DNA of 56,964 nt from a virus. Numbering within the stretch: the stretch's first letter is position 1; each line of letters starts with the position of its first letter. Below, piece by piece: positions 47,734 through 55,282 of the stretch. The notes beneath the pieces are model-generated. The model did no database searches and was not told where the DNA came from. It saw nothing but the letters and a program-made list of their open reading frames with translations. The stretch covers positions 1 to 56,964 of IMG/VR virus record IMGVR_UViG_3300046507_000328; one strand, written 5' to 3'. The position numbers and the translations under genes were made by a program.

Positions 47734-48684
47734 TCACGCGGCACGACTGCGAAAGCGCGACAATGCGATGGACTCCAAAAGCTTTTCGCGCTTATCGATC
47801 TCTTGCCATTTTACAGATATGCTGCCTATAGCCATTCCAACAAGAATGCGCCCGCCAACTGCCGGCTGCGTTTTCTCGCCTTTTTGCCGGCCAATCTCAG
47901 TGTATGATTTACCGCCAAGCACGGCGTCTTCAAAAGGCTCGACCAGTGGGCCAAGCGATGACCGTAGCTCTGCAAGAATAGGTTTTGCATCAACGTGCGC
48001 ATTGAGCACTTCGTCTGTCAGCTTTACATGCAGGCTTTCCGTCTTGACGACGCTGCCAGCGGCTATGTTGTCGTTATCGGCAACGACGGTTCTTCGGGCG
48101 GGCGTAGCGTGAGCGCCCTTGCTCTTTTTAATCTTGGACGATTGTTTGATTTCGCCATCGGGGATTTCTTTCCAACCGCTGGCTGCTGCAGCGTCAATAT
48201 CGGCCTCTGGCGTCAATCGCTTGCTAACGCGAACAACCTCGCCGCCGTCAGACTTGCTGTAGTCCAGGCCCTTGAGTGGCTCGGCTTCGCATAGGGCGAC
48301 AAGCTTGCGATAACGCAGAACAACGGCAACAGCATCGTTCTTCTCGTCACGACGCAGCGCCTCAAGCAGAGGGAAATCCTCGCTGCGGCTCTGCACAACC
48401 GACGGATCACCGATAGACTGGCGCTTTGCTATTACCTTGATCATCTTGCCCATGGCGCGCTTCTCCTCCTTGGCCTTCTTTGCAGCGGCCACACGTCCTG
48501 CTGCTCGATCCTCCGGTGTCGATTGGCGGCGAGGCGTGCGGATGTATGGCGTGTCGGCAATAGGCTCCCATTTGCCATCGACTTTGTGAAAGCGGGTCTT
48601 GGTTCGGTATGGGTGCGGCTGGTCGCCGGTGTACGCTACTCGGCCTGTTGCATCCAAAACGTCATCGTCATCGCTATCGGCCAT
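47734..48684 (-). CDS. Hypothetical protein with possible C-terminal HTH
   Basis: 316 aa. The start at 48684 has AAGGGG six bases upstream; 48690 is in frame but too close to it. Acidic N-terminus (MADSDDDDVLDATG), a basic helix AAGRVAAAKKAKEEKRAMGKMIKVI and a C-terminal stretch PFEDAVLGGKSYTEIGRQKGEKTQPAVGGRILVGMAIGSI that looks like an HTH. It has its own operator-controlled promoter at 48728-48756, so it may be a regulator of the neighbouring late genes. No family recognised. Confidence 0.6.
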   Translation of the reverse strand: MADSDDDDVLDATGRVAYTGDQPHPYRTKTRFHKVDGKWEPIADTPYIRTPRRQSTPEDRAAGRVAAAKKAKEEKRAMGKMIKVIAKRQSIGDPSVVQSRSEDFPLLEALRRDEKNDAVAVVLRYRKLVALCEAEPLKGLDYSKSDGGEVVRVSKRLTPEADIDAAAASGWKEIPDGEIKQSSKIKKSKGAHATPARRTVVADNDNIAAGSVVKTESLHVKLTDEVLNAHVDAKPILAELRSSLGPLVEPFEDAVLGGKSYTEIGRQKGEKTQPAVGGRILVGMAIGSISVKWQEIDKREKLLESIALSRFRSRAA

Positions 48685-48727
48685 TTTCATCCCCTTAAAT
48701 CGTCGTGGTGCTATTGCGGTAGGTGTA

Positions 48728-48756
48728 GTTATATGATAATTTGACAAATTTGTCAA
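48728..48756 (-). promoter_or_regulatory. Promoter with perfect TTGACAAATTTGTCAA operator
   Basis: Minus strand: -35 TTGACA inside the palindrome 48741-48756, 17-bp spacer, -10 TATAAC (48728-48733). The best -10 of the operator-linked promoters; it reads into the 47734-48684 gene. Confidence 0.82.
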
Positions 48757-48784
48757 GGTGGACGGGTTGGCGATGAACAAAGAA

Positions 48785-48806
48785 AAGGCCGCACGATGGC
48801 GGCCTT
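48785..48806 (-). terminator. Intrinsic terminator
   Basis: Minus strand AAGGCCGC-CATCGT-GCGGCCTT followed by TTCTTTG, after the 48832 gene and before the next promoter. Confidence 0.75.
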
Positions 48807-48831
48807 GGTGTGGGGGTGGTTGGTGGCGAAG

Positions 48832-49068
48832 TTAGAACCAGTTTGGCTCGCCAGCATCGTTGAGGCGCGGAAGTAGTTCCCGACCGCGGCTGTCGTAGCG
48901 GTCGTCGCATGAGATGCCGTAGCGACGGGAAATGCCTTCGTCGCTGTCGTCTTCAGCGTCGGCGCTCATCGTATCCATGTATTCGATGTTGAGATCTTCG
49001 GCGATATCCGTCGCTGTCATCCCGTTAGCCAGCATGTCTGCGATGCGCTCGATTTCTTCTCTTCTCAT
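48832..49068 (-). CDS. Small HTH-like acidic protein
   Basis: 78 aa from the ATG at 49068 (CACCAC then GAGGCGAGAC). RREEIERIADMLANGMTATDIAEDLNIEYMDTM resembles an HTH of the sigma-4/resolvase kind; the rest is acidic (DAEDDSDE). It is alone between an operator-promoter and a terminator, suggesting a regulator expressed when the repressor is lost. Confidence 0.6.
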   Translation of the reverse strand: MRREEIERIADMLANGMTATDIAEDLNIEYMDTMSADAEDDSDEGISRRYGISCDDRYDSRGRELLPRLNDAGEPNWF

Positions 49069-49105
49069 GTCTCGCCTCCTCAGTGTGGTGCGTTTCGGTA
49101 ATTCT

Positions 49106-49167
49106 GTTCTAAGCCGACTCGACAAATTTGTCAACATGGACGAAATGAAAAACTACAAATTTGTCAA
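49106..49167 (-). promoter_or_regulatory. Promoter with two spaced operator copies
   Basis: Site 1 TCGACAAATTTGTCAA (49119-49134) contains the leftward -35 TTGACA with TAGAAC (49106-49111) 17 bp away. Site 2 ACTACAAATTTGTCAA (49152-49167) is 33 bp upstream, about three helical turns. The pair would allow cooperative binding of two dimers on the same face of the DNA. Confidence 0.75.
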
Positions 49168-49226
49168 ACCAACATAGCGGCCACGCCAACGGCCTCCACC
49201 ATCAAAGCTAGGCAATCTACCGTGGC

Positions 49227-49985
49227 CTACCCACAAAGCTTGCTGGCGGGCAACGTCGTGGCGTGGTGGTTATCATTGGCGGATGCTGCTGGGAGGTGTT
49301 GCTCAAGGATCTTCGCGCCCTTGCTCATGTTTTCCTTTCCCCACAATGGTTGCAGGTTGGACAACGCCCAAGCTAGTTTGAAACCTTGGCAATCTGGCGT
49401 TTCGTAATCATGCGCTGCCAGCGGCATCTTGTGGTCGATGTGCCATTCACCATAGTTTTCCCAAGACATGCCGACGGTGAATTGCTTCTCTATGTGCGTC
49501 TTCAATTCGTCCGAGGTGTACCCGAGTAATTCAAATGTCCGTCGTCCAGCCTTAGAGCCAACCACCAACCCGCGCCGGATGCCTCGACGTACGTTTGCCT
49601 CAAGCTTACCCTTGGCGGTTGAAAGTAGCTTTTTCTTGTGTTTTGCCTTAATCGCCCGAGATTCTTCCGGGTGGTCCTTTGCCCATTGTGATGCCTGTTT
49701 AGCGACGGCATCAGGGTTGGCTTCGCGCCAAAGCTTCGTCCTTTCCCTGTCTTTTCCCTTTGTCTTGTCACGACTACGATTCAACTTCAATTTTTCGCCC
49801 TCTGGGTCTCGAAGGCGTCGCGCCTTGTTTGTCGCATTTATCTTTTCACGGCTACCCTTCTGAACTTCGCTTACACAAGCCTTGCATCGAGAATAAACGC
49901 CATAGAGGCAGTCATTCCGCTTGTAATACTCACTCAGCAGTTTTACCTCGCCGCAAATACTGCATTTCTTCGTCGTCTCGTCCAA
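49227..49985 (-). CDS. HNH endonuclease with N-terminal zinc ribbon (homing-type)
   Basis: 252 aa, TTG start at 49985 with GAGGG before it, overlapping the XRE gene by 56 bp. CSICGEVKLLSEYYKRNDCLYGVYSRCKACVSE is a zinc ribbon; a basic, Arg/Lys-rich middle follows; the HNH domain is WHIDHKMPLAAHDYETPDCQGFKLAWALSNLQPLWGKENMSKG (about 182-224). Free-standing enzymes of this form are usually homing endonucleases that spread between phages. Confidence 0.8.
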   Translation of the reverse strand: MDETTKKCSICGEVKLLSEYYKRNDCLYGVYSRCKACVSEVQKGSREKINATNKARRLRDPEGEKLKLNRSRDKTKGKDRERTKLWREANPDAVAKQASQWAKDHPEESRAIKAKHKKKLLSTAKGKLEANVRRGIRRGLVVGSKAGRRTFELLGYTSDELKTHIEKQFTVGMSWENYGEWHIDHKMPLAAHDYETPDCQGFKLAWALSNLQPLWGKENMSKGAKILEQHLPAASANDNHHATTLPASKLCG

Positions 49986-50187
49986 TTTTGTCCCTCGGCC
50001 ATTCTGGCGGCCTGTAGCCGCTAATCATCCACTCGACCACCCTGACCGCTATAGGGTTAGGTGGTCGCGTCCCGTCGTCGCTCTCCCACTTCCTGATCGT
50101 CCTTGGATCAACGTTCAGGATGGATGCCATCTGCGATGCAGAAAGCCCCAAAAAGGCGCGCGCTTTTCTAAAATCATTCGCGTTCAT
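49930..50187 (-). CDS. XRE-type HTH regulator
   Basis: 85 aa from the ATG at 50187. FRKARAFLGLSASQMASILNVDPRTIRKWESDDGTRPPNPIAVRVVEWMISGY is a complete XRE/Cro-type HTH of a kind frequent in Rhizobiales. The perfect palindrome at 50201-50219 in front of it is a likely autoregulatory operator. Confidence 0.8.
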   Translation of the reverse strand: MNANDFRKARAFLGLSASQMASILNVDPRTIRKWESDDGTRPPNPIAVRVVEWMISGYRPPEWPRDKIGRDDEEMQYLRRGKTAE

Positions 50188-50200
50188 TACATCACCATAT

Positions 50201-50219
50201 ATAGGCCCAATGGGCCTAT
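50201..50219. promoter_or_regulatory. 19-bp perfect palindrome before the XRE gene
   Basis: ATAGGCCCA-A-TGGGCCTAT, 14 bp upstream of the XRE start codon, overlapping the last codon of the VRR-NUC gene. Probably an operator; as RNA it would also form a short hairpin. Confidence 0.6.
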
Positions 50220-50725
50220 GCAACAAGAGGGGTGGAAATATTATTGTCGTTTTCTGCAATCCATTTCTTCACCAGGCTGATAGCGGCCGCTGCGGCTTCG
50301 GTCGTCGTCGTGGCGCGAACCACCTCGACGACGTGGCCAATGTTGGCCAGCGCTGCGTGCCGTTCTTTTTGCTCTGGCGACAGACGTCCGTTGGCTGCCT
50401 TGTTCTCGATCATGGCAACCTTGCCGTTGGTGAGGAAGATGGTCAGGTCTGGATGGCCGGCCGTTAGTCCTGTCGCCTTTGCCTTAACCTGCTCTTGCTT
50501 GCCGCGTCTCCCTGCCTCCATGCCGCCGACTAGGAGAAACTGCTTACCGTACTCTGGCATGCTGCGTAGAGCACGACACTGCTCGGCCTGTAACTGCCAC
50601 TCAAGCACCGGCGCATCCTCCACCTTCACCTTCGTGCCGCTGGCCGACGTGGTGGTGACGATTTTAACTCGTCGCCCATTAAGGCGGGTGGTTTGTGTCT
50701 GGGTCTTGCTGGTCTGGCGGGCCAT
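50216..50725 (-). CDS. VRR-NUC domain nuclease
   Basis: 169 aa from the ATG at 50725 (CACCACCAC then AGGAGACACC). The VRR-NUC core lies at about 75-150: VGGMEAGRRGKQEQVKAKATGLTAGHPDLTIF (Asp), AMIENKAANGRLSPEQKERHAAL (ExK) and GHVVEVVRATTTTEA. Family members are structure-specific nucleases that can resolve Holliday junctions or cut branched DNA, suiting a role in recombination or in debranching before packaging. Confidence 0.85.
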   Translation of the reverse strand: MARQTSKTQTQTTRLNGRRVKIVTTTSASGTKVKVEDAPVLEWQLQAEQCRALRSMPEYGKQFLLVGGMEAGRRGKQEQVKAKATGLTAGHPDLTIFLTNGKVAMIENKAANGRLSPEQKERHAALANIGHVVEVVRATTTTEAAAAAISLVKKWIAENDNNISTPLVA

Positions 50726-50823
50726 GGTGTCTCCTGTGTGGTGGTGGGTGTGGGTGGTGAGGCAAAAGGGGAAATCATCCATTCTCCCCCTCTATTCTAC
50801 ACAAATGTAAGAAAACTAAGAAA

Positions 50824-50888
50824 AATAGGTATTCTCTATAACGTTAGGATGAAATGGATGAATGTATATATAGAGTATATTACCTATT
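50824..50888. repeat. Long imperfect inverted repeat in AT-rich DNA
   Basis: AATAGGTA..TCTCTATA (50824-50840) is matched by TATAGAGTATATTACCTATT (50869-50888) in inverted orientation around a 28-nt centre. It lies in the 311-bp gap between the VRR-NUC gene and the primase. Candidates are a terminator-like structure, a regulatory cruciform or part of a replication origin. Confidence 0.5.
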
Positions 50889-50938
50889 GATATCATTACA
50901 CTTTTCAACTTCGACTTTCGTCCGAAGATGCGTGGTTT

Positions 50939-50981
50939 CGTCCATGGACGTTTCTATCGGGCAAATATTCGTCCATGGACG
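50939..50981. repeat. Two copies of the palindrome CGTCCATGGACG, 31 bp apart
   Basis: Perfect 12-bp palindromes at 50939-50950 and 50970-50981, each preceded by TT or AT. Their spacing is three helical turns. A partial TTCGTCCGAAG lies at about 50918. A pair of operators for a yet unassigned regulator, or origin-type sites, downstream of the primase gene. Confidence 0.6.
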
Positions 50982-51036
50982 GAAGTCGACGTTGGATGGA
51001 AGTTCTGGATAAAAGAGTCCGGCCTGTAGCGACGGG

Positions 51037-53409
51037 CTATCCAACCCAAACAAGCCGCCGTTTTGGGCGCCCGACCTTGTTGTCATTGTCCGCAACAATG
51101 ACCTGTCCTGTCTTGTGCAGATCCTTCAGAATCTCGTCGCGCTGCCACCCGTCGATGGCCTTGCATCGATCGGCAATGCGGCCTTCGGTGACGCCTTTTT
51201 CACCCGCCTTTTTGATTAGCGCCTGTATCTTCTTGTAATTCGCCTCTCGCTGGTTGTCTGACAGACGCTCCCCAACCTCGGCAAGCATGGCCGCAGCGCA
51301 CGTCCACGACACGGCAGCCGCCCATTCGAATATCGCCTCCGTTATCATCGGCTCCTTTGGGTCCGTTCCGACCGCAGCGATAAGCGCGAGCTTGATTGCA
51401 TTCTCGATGATACGCCGGACGAACGGACGCGATTCCGCCGCAACCATCGATTCCTTTGCCTCGATCGTTTCCTTGACCGAACTTAGAATTCCGAGCGCAT
51501 CAGTCGTCCACTTCACTACTGTTGGGGCCGTTTCAACGCTGGTGTCGTTGTCAGCCTTGTAGCCGCGCCTGCCAAGATCACCGCGCACAGCGGCAACGTT
51601 GATGCCGGCAACGTCAGCCATGCGTGACATCAAGATGTGAGGCACCTTTCTGACATCCTGTTTCGGCGTCACAGCTTTGGGCTTCTTGCCAGTGACGTGG
51701 AACAGGATTAGGCGAGGCAGTAATCCGTCCTCTGCGCTCGCAGATGATAGCGCTGACCAGAATTGTTCTGGCGTGGATGTGCCGTGAACACACAAGTTCG
51801 GGTTATAGATGCGCTTTGGCGGGCTGCCTCGGTATGCTGCGCCCTCAAAGAATGTCGAGCTGGCGCTGTAGTAGTCGCGCAGGTCAGTTGAGATAGCCCG
51901 CTGATGGCTGCCTGCCTTACGGTCTGTGATCTCGCGCACAAAGCCACCAAACTCGTCGATCTGGCAATTCACTGACTGGTTTGCCTCCAGAACTTCACGC
52001 AGCGCTGATGCAGACATGATGCGCGCCGGGCCACTGAACTTCGAGAATATCCCATGATCCGACATGAGCAGACGCTTGATCTGCGAACGGGCGTGCTCCT
52101 TGCCAAACCCGGATTCCGCAAGCGCCACGGTGTAGATGTTGGGGCGAGTGTCGTGGCTTCCGGTGGAATAGCGGGGGCCGCATAGGCTGGCCACCAGAGG
52201 CAGCACGGCCGCCATGGCAAGTGTGCGTGACGGTTGCTCGGCGCTGGACACAATCCAGTCGATAAGCTCTTCAATCAACCCGCCTGGATAGGTCAGGCTC
52301 TCGAGATCGGCCACGGCCTCGAGCTTGTATTCTGGTGGTTCGTCTTCTTCGGCGGGGGTGTCGTGGGGGGCGGGTTCTGTGGGGGTTGGTTCGGGTGCTG
52401 TGTGTTCGGTGGGCGCGGCGGTCTTGGCAAGTTTGTTAGCCACCAGCCGCGCAGTATCGATCGACGGGGTGCCGTCATCACGATATGGTGATTCAGGAAT
52501 GACACGCGGCTGTTTTATGCCAGCATCCAAGCCTCGACGGATCTTCGCTCTTATCTCGCGCTCGCCATCTTTTGCCACGACGCCGTTTGCGTATGCGGCG
52601 TCATAAAGGCCAACCTCCGCCTCTGCGCGAGAAAGCGCTCCGGCGCCTACCAGCGTGCCAAGACTGAACGCAGATTTGTTGACCTGCTCGCCGCGGCCAC
52701 CTTGCGAAGTGGTGGCCAACAGATTGAGTTCTGCCTCGACGGCGCGCTCTACATAGGCTGCGTTCTCGCCGGATTCGTAGTTGTAGTGCGTGGTTAGCGT
52801 CGCGGCCGCTGGTGGTGGCAACACGAGTTGCAATAGCCACTGCGGAGCATCAGCAAGCGGCGGAATGCCCTCGCCGTCGTAGTCGAGCCAGACGTATTCC
52901 TTGCCTTCGGCCGTGACGCTGCCGGGTGCTATGACGTAGCCGCCGCTCGAACGAACGTCGAGACCGCGCCCCATTTTCCCTCTGTTTCTTATTCCTGGAA
53001 CATGCTTGAAATAACGGTGCTCACCGCCACCCGCCGTCCTTGCTGTTGCCGTGGGCGGCAGTTGACCGTACCTGTCCTCAAGAGCGGCGAGCGTCTCATA
53101 TCCATTAATGATGTTGCCATCATCGTCTTTGTGAACATCCACATCGAGAACCCAGGCGCCGATCTGCTCGCCTGTTGGCAAGCCAATCATCGATCCTGGG
53201 TTTCTGTCCCAAAGTATGCCAGTAACGCGCGCGTTCTTCGATGCGCCCTTAAATCCATTTGAGACTCTCGGCGTCTTCACCTTGAGAACCTCGATCTCGC
53301 CAGTTTCCGAATCGTATCGATCGGTTTCCTCATCCCGTTCTCTACAGGGAAACACCGGGATGTTATTCGCAATGTAGGAGAGTGCGAGGTCTTTGGGTGA
53401 TTTGGTCAT
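51037..53409 (-). CDS. Primase-polymerase / helicase replication protein
   Basis: 790 aa. The N-terminal prim-pol domain (about 1-200) has AWVLDVDVHKDDDG (Asp 89, Asp 91) and TAGGGEHRYFKH (His about 130). A Thr/Pro-rich linker (about 335-365) leads to a DUF3987/YfjI-like ATPase domain with AESGFGKEHARSQIK (about 436-450) and NCQIDEFGGFVREI as Walker B. A C-terminal winged-helix-like segment follows. It should prime and unwind phage DNA. ATGA overlap with the HNH gene upstream. Confidence 0.88.
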   Translation of the reverse strand: MTKSPKDLALSYIANNIPVFPCRERDEETDRYDSETGEIEVLKVKTPRVSNGFKGASKNARVTGILWDRNPGSMIGLPTGEQIGAWVLDVDVHKDDDGNIINGYETLAALEDRYGQLPPTATARTAGGGEHRYFKHVPGIRNRGKMGRGLDVRSSGGYVIAPGSVTAEGKEYVWLDYDGEGIPPLADAPQWLLQLVLPPPAAATLTTHYNYESGENAAYVERAVEAELNLLATTSQGGRGEQVNKSAFSLGTLVGAGALSRAEAEVGLYDAAYANGVVAKDGEREIRAKIRRGLDAGIKQPRVIPESPYRDDGTPSIDTARLVANKLAKTAAPTEHTAPEPTPTEPAPHDTPAEEDEPPEYKLEAVADLESLTYPGGLIEELIDWIVSSAEQPSRTLAMAAVLPLVASLCGPRYSTGSHDTRPNIYTVALAESGFGKEHARSQIKRLLMSDHGIFSKFSGPARIMSASALREVLEANQSVNCQIDEFGGFVREITDRKAGSHQRAISTDLRDYYSASSTFFEGAAYRGSPPKRIYNPNLCVHGTSTPEQFWSALSSASAEDGLLPRLILFHVTGKKPKAVTPKQDVRKVPHILMSRMADVAGINVAAVRGDLGRRGYKADNDTSVETAPTVVKWTTDALGILSSVKETIEAKESMVAAESRPFVRRIIENAIKLALIAAVGTDPKEPMITEAIFEWAAAVSWTCAAAMLAEVGERLSDNQREANYKKIQALIKKAGEKGVTEGRIADRCKAIDGWQRDEILKDLHKTGQVIVADNDNKVGRPKRRLVWVG

Positions 53410-53981
53410 GCTGCCGCTCCGCGCAATTTCTCACTAACCCACACGCTCATTTCGTATGCCTCTTCTGCTGTTTTGTTTCGCAAGAGGCCGCGACTCTCCT
53501 TCTCTTTCCAATAAGCCATATGGAAGGCTTGCTCTGTGGCATAAAGCTTGTAGCCTTCACTGCGGATCTCGCTCACATCAACCATTTCGACTGTCGTCGC
53601 GCTGCCATTGAGGAAGGAATACAGTTGGATGATGCAGGTGCTGCTGTCGGCCATACCTAAAATCCGGAACTGGTTATGGATGTGCCGGTCTTCATCGAGC
53701 CTATGCCCAAATAGCCCGACAAGGCCGTTGTCGTTCGCGGCCGGTTGTGACGATATTTTCTTTCTCAAGGATTTGGCGCCTTTTCCATAGTTGCAGTCCT
53801 GGCAGGAAGTGACAAGATTTGTCATGCCGTCGCTGCCTCCCTTCGAATGCGCGACGACGTGGTCACAATGCAGCGTCACCTCTGGCGAACTTCTGCCGCA
53901 ATAAACGCAGGTGAAGTTGTCCCGCCGAAATACGTCAAAGCGGACGCCCTGCGGTATTGTTTCCCGCTTTCTCGCCATCAT
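53406..53981 (-). CDS. HNH endonuclease
   Basis: 191 aa. FRRDNFTCVYCGRSSPEVTLHCDHVVAHSKGGSDGMTNLVTSCQDCNYGKG is a textbook HNH domain (about 19-70). An AANDN linker joins it to a C-terminal helical part of unknown function. Its start codon overlaps the stop of the overlapping ORF 53978-54796 (ATGA), not the end of the C5 methyltransferase. Confidence 0.85.
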   Translation of the reverse strand: MMARKRETIPQGVRFDVFRRDNFTCVYCGRSSPEVTLHCDHVVAHSKGGSDGMTNLVTSCQDCNYGKGAKSLRKKISSQPAANDNGLVGLFGHRLDEDRHIHNQFRILGMADSSTCIIQLYSFLNGSATTVEMVDVSEIRSEGYKLYATEQAFHMAYWKEKESRGLLRNKTAEEAYEMSVWVSEKLRGAAA

Positions 53982-54796
53982 GCTGCCTTTTCTATGTTGT
54001 CACCAAGCGGTGAATTGTCGTTGTCAGCCTGTGGCATCGAGATAGGCTCCGATGACTTCGGCCGCGACTTGCGGGACGATGGCGTTGCCGTAGGCGCGCA
54101 ACTGCCCCACTCTTCCGGGAACCCCATGAGCCAAGAGACGAATGCTGGGGTTAACGCGCCTTCCTGTCTGGATCTCGCTGTTGGCCCAATGTGGTCGGCT
54201 ACCTGCTCCGGAAGGTAAAGCCCGGGCTTCGATTGCTTCGACCTGAGTTCCGCCCATTCGGCCCGTCCGAAGTTCTTGCCGTCCCTCGCCGTCGGTGTCG
54301 ACCACAGCCTCGCCTCCATCGCCAGCCCGATCTCCTTGCCGAGACTTATCCGCCGCAGGATGCCGGGGATCATGCAATCCAACTTGTCGCCGTCCCTCGC
54401 TAGAGGAGTGTGCCACAAACCACAGTCGATCTCTTCTATGGGGCGCATCGACGGCACAAGCCGGGACAACGGCCGCCCCGACGGAGTAGCCGATTCCTTC
54501 CAAGTCAACACACACTCCGTCGAGCCAATCCTTGCCAACCGCAGCCGCAACCTGCTCTCCCATAACGACATCGGGAGCTCTGGCACGGATAAGACGGAAA
54601 TATTCTGGCCAGAGGTGGCGCTCGTCTTTTTGGCCTTCGCCTTTGCCGGCGACACTAAACGGCTGGCAGGGACAGGAACCGGTCCAAAGAGGTCGATCGT
54701 CTGGCCAGCCTGCCAAACGTGCTGCATATGACCACCCGCCGATGCCTGCGAAGAAGTGGCACTGCGTATAGCTTTTGAGGTCGTCTGGCTGGACAT
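53978..54796 (-). CDS. Overlapping gene coded out of frame inside the C5 methyltransferase
   Basis: 272 aa, reading a different frame across most of the methyltransferase gene. Support: AAGGAG eight bases before the ATG at 54796; an ATGA junction with the HNH gene downstream; and segments (SLWESRLRLRLARIGSTECVLTWKE, LWHTPLARDG, LWSTPTARDG, FVSWLMGFPEEWGSCAPTATPSSRKS) that resemble phage proteins found next to DNA cytosine methyltransferases. The C-terminal DNDN motif is also typical of this phage. Function unknown; a methyltransferase partner is plausible. Confidence 0.65.
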   Translation of the reverse strand: MSSQTTSKAIRSATSSQASAGGHMQHVWQAGQTIDLFGPVPVPASRLVSPAKAKAKKTSATSGQNISVLSVPELPMSLWESRLRLRLARIGSTECVLTWKESATPSGRPLSRLVPSMRPIEEIDCGLWHTPLARDGDKLDCMIPGILRRISLGKEIGLAMEARLWSTPTARDGKNFGRAEWAELRSKQSKPGLYLPEQVADHIGPTARSRQEGALTPAFVSWLMGFPEEWGSCAPTATPSSRKSRPKSSEPISMPQADNDNSPLGDNIEKAA

Positions 54797-54905
54797 CCAC
54801 GATGCTCCTTTCGTCTACGTCGCCTGGCGCAATGTGGCCGGCGCTTATGAGGTTCCGCAGCCATTGGGCGGCGTAGGGATCGATTTCGTTGTAATAGGCG
54901 GTCAA
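54024..54905 (-). CDS. C5-cytosine DNA methyltransferase
   Basis: 293 aa. The TTG at 54905 overlaps the DUF6511 stop (TTGA) and has GGGAG eight bases upstream. Motif I HFFAGIGGWSYAARLAGW (about 50-67), motif IV GSCPCQPFSVAGKG (nucleophile Cys 80), a motif VI-like VVMGEQVAAAV, motif VIII HRRDRLWFVA and motif X YGNAIVPQVAAEVIGAYL are present. The usual ENV of motif VI reads EQV. The region between motifs VIII and IX is short and low-complexity, possibly because it is constrained by the overlapping gene. Protects phage DNA from restriction. Confidence 0.88.
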   Translation of the reverse strand: MTAYYNEIDPYAAQWLRNLISAGHIAPGDVDERSIVDVQPDDLKSYTQCHFFAGIGGWSYAARLAGWPDDRPLWTGSCPCQPFSVAGKGEGQKDERHLWPEYFRLIRARAPDVVMGEQVAAAVGKDWLDGVCVDLEGIGYSVGAAVVPACAVDAPHRRDRLWFVAHSSSEGRRQVGLHDPRHPAADKSRQGDRAGDGGEAVVDTDGEGRQELRTGRMGGTQVEAIEARALPSGAGSRPHWANSEIQTGRRVNPSIRLLAHGVPGRVGQLRAYGNAIVPQVAAEVIGAYLDATG

Positions 54906-55282
54906 AACGGCGCACTCCCTTCCCTCAACAACTGCCGCAGCCGATCGACGCAGCCCATCCATGCGGCCTTGACTAGAAGTTTCTGGTCTAGCTCGTCGAA
55001 ATAGGCGAGATCCGAAATTCCCTTGGCGGCGATGTATTCGCCGACCGCATCAATGCCGCCATCCAACGCGGCAAGCTCGTAGACGTCGAGCCTGCGCACC
55101 TTGCGCAGCTCCTCGACGAGCAGGACGCATTCCCCGCAGACATATTGTGGATCTTGTTTGGGGGCGCCGATTCCAATGCCAATCGCGCGGCGACCGCAGC
55201 AGTGGCACACGGTCGGGTTGTGGTTCTCATCAACCGTCGGCGAAAACGGCAGTATGGGCTTCCCCGTAGGTATTTTGCTCAT
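54902..55282 (-). CDS. DUF6511 protein
   Basis: 126 aa. PTVCHCCGRRAIGIGIGAPKQDPQYVCGECVLLVEELRKVRRLDVYELAALDGGIDAVGEYIAAKGISDLAYFDELDQ shows the zinc-ribbon CxxC pairs and D.YE/GEY..DLA pattern of DUF6511, a family frequent in Rhizobiales phages. Coupled to both methyltransferase neighbours (ATGA and TTGA). Confidence 0.85.
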   Translation of the reverse strand: MSKIPTGKPILPFSPTVDENHNPTVCHCCGRRAIGIGIGAPKQDPQYVCGECVLLVEELRKVRRLDVYELAALDGGIDAVGEYIAAKGISDLAYFDELDQKLLVKAAWMGCVDRLRQLLREGSAPF

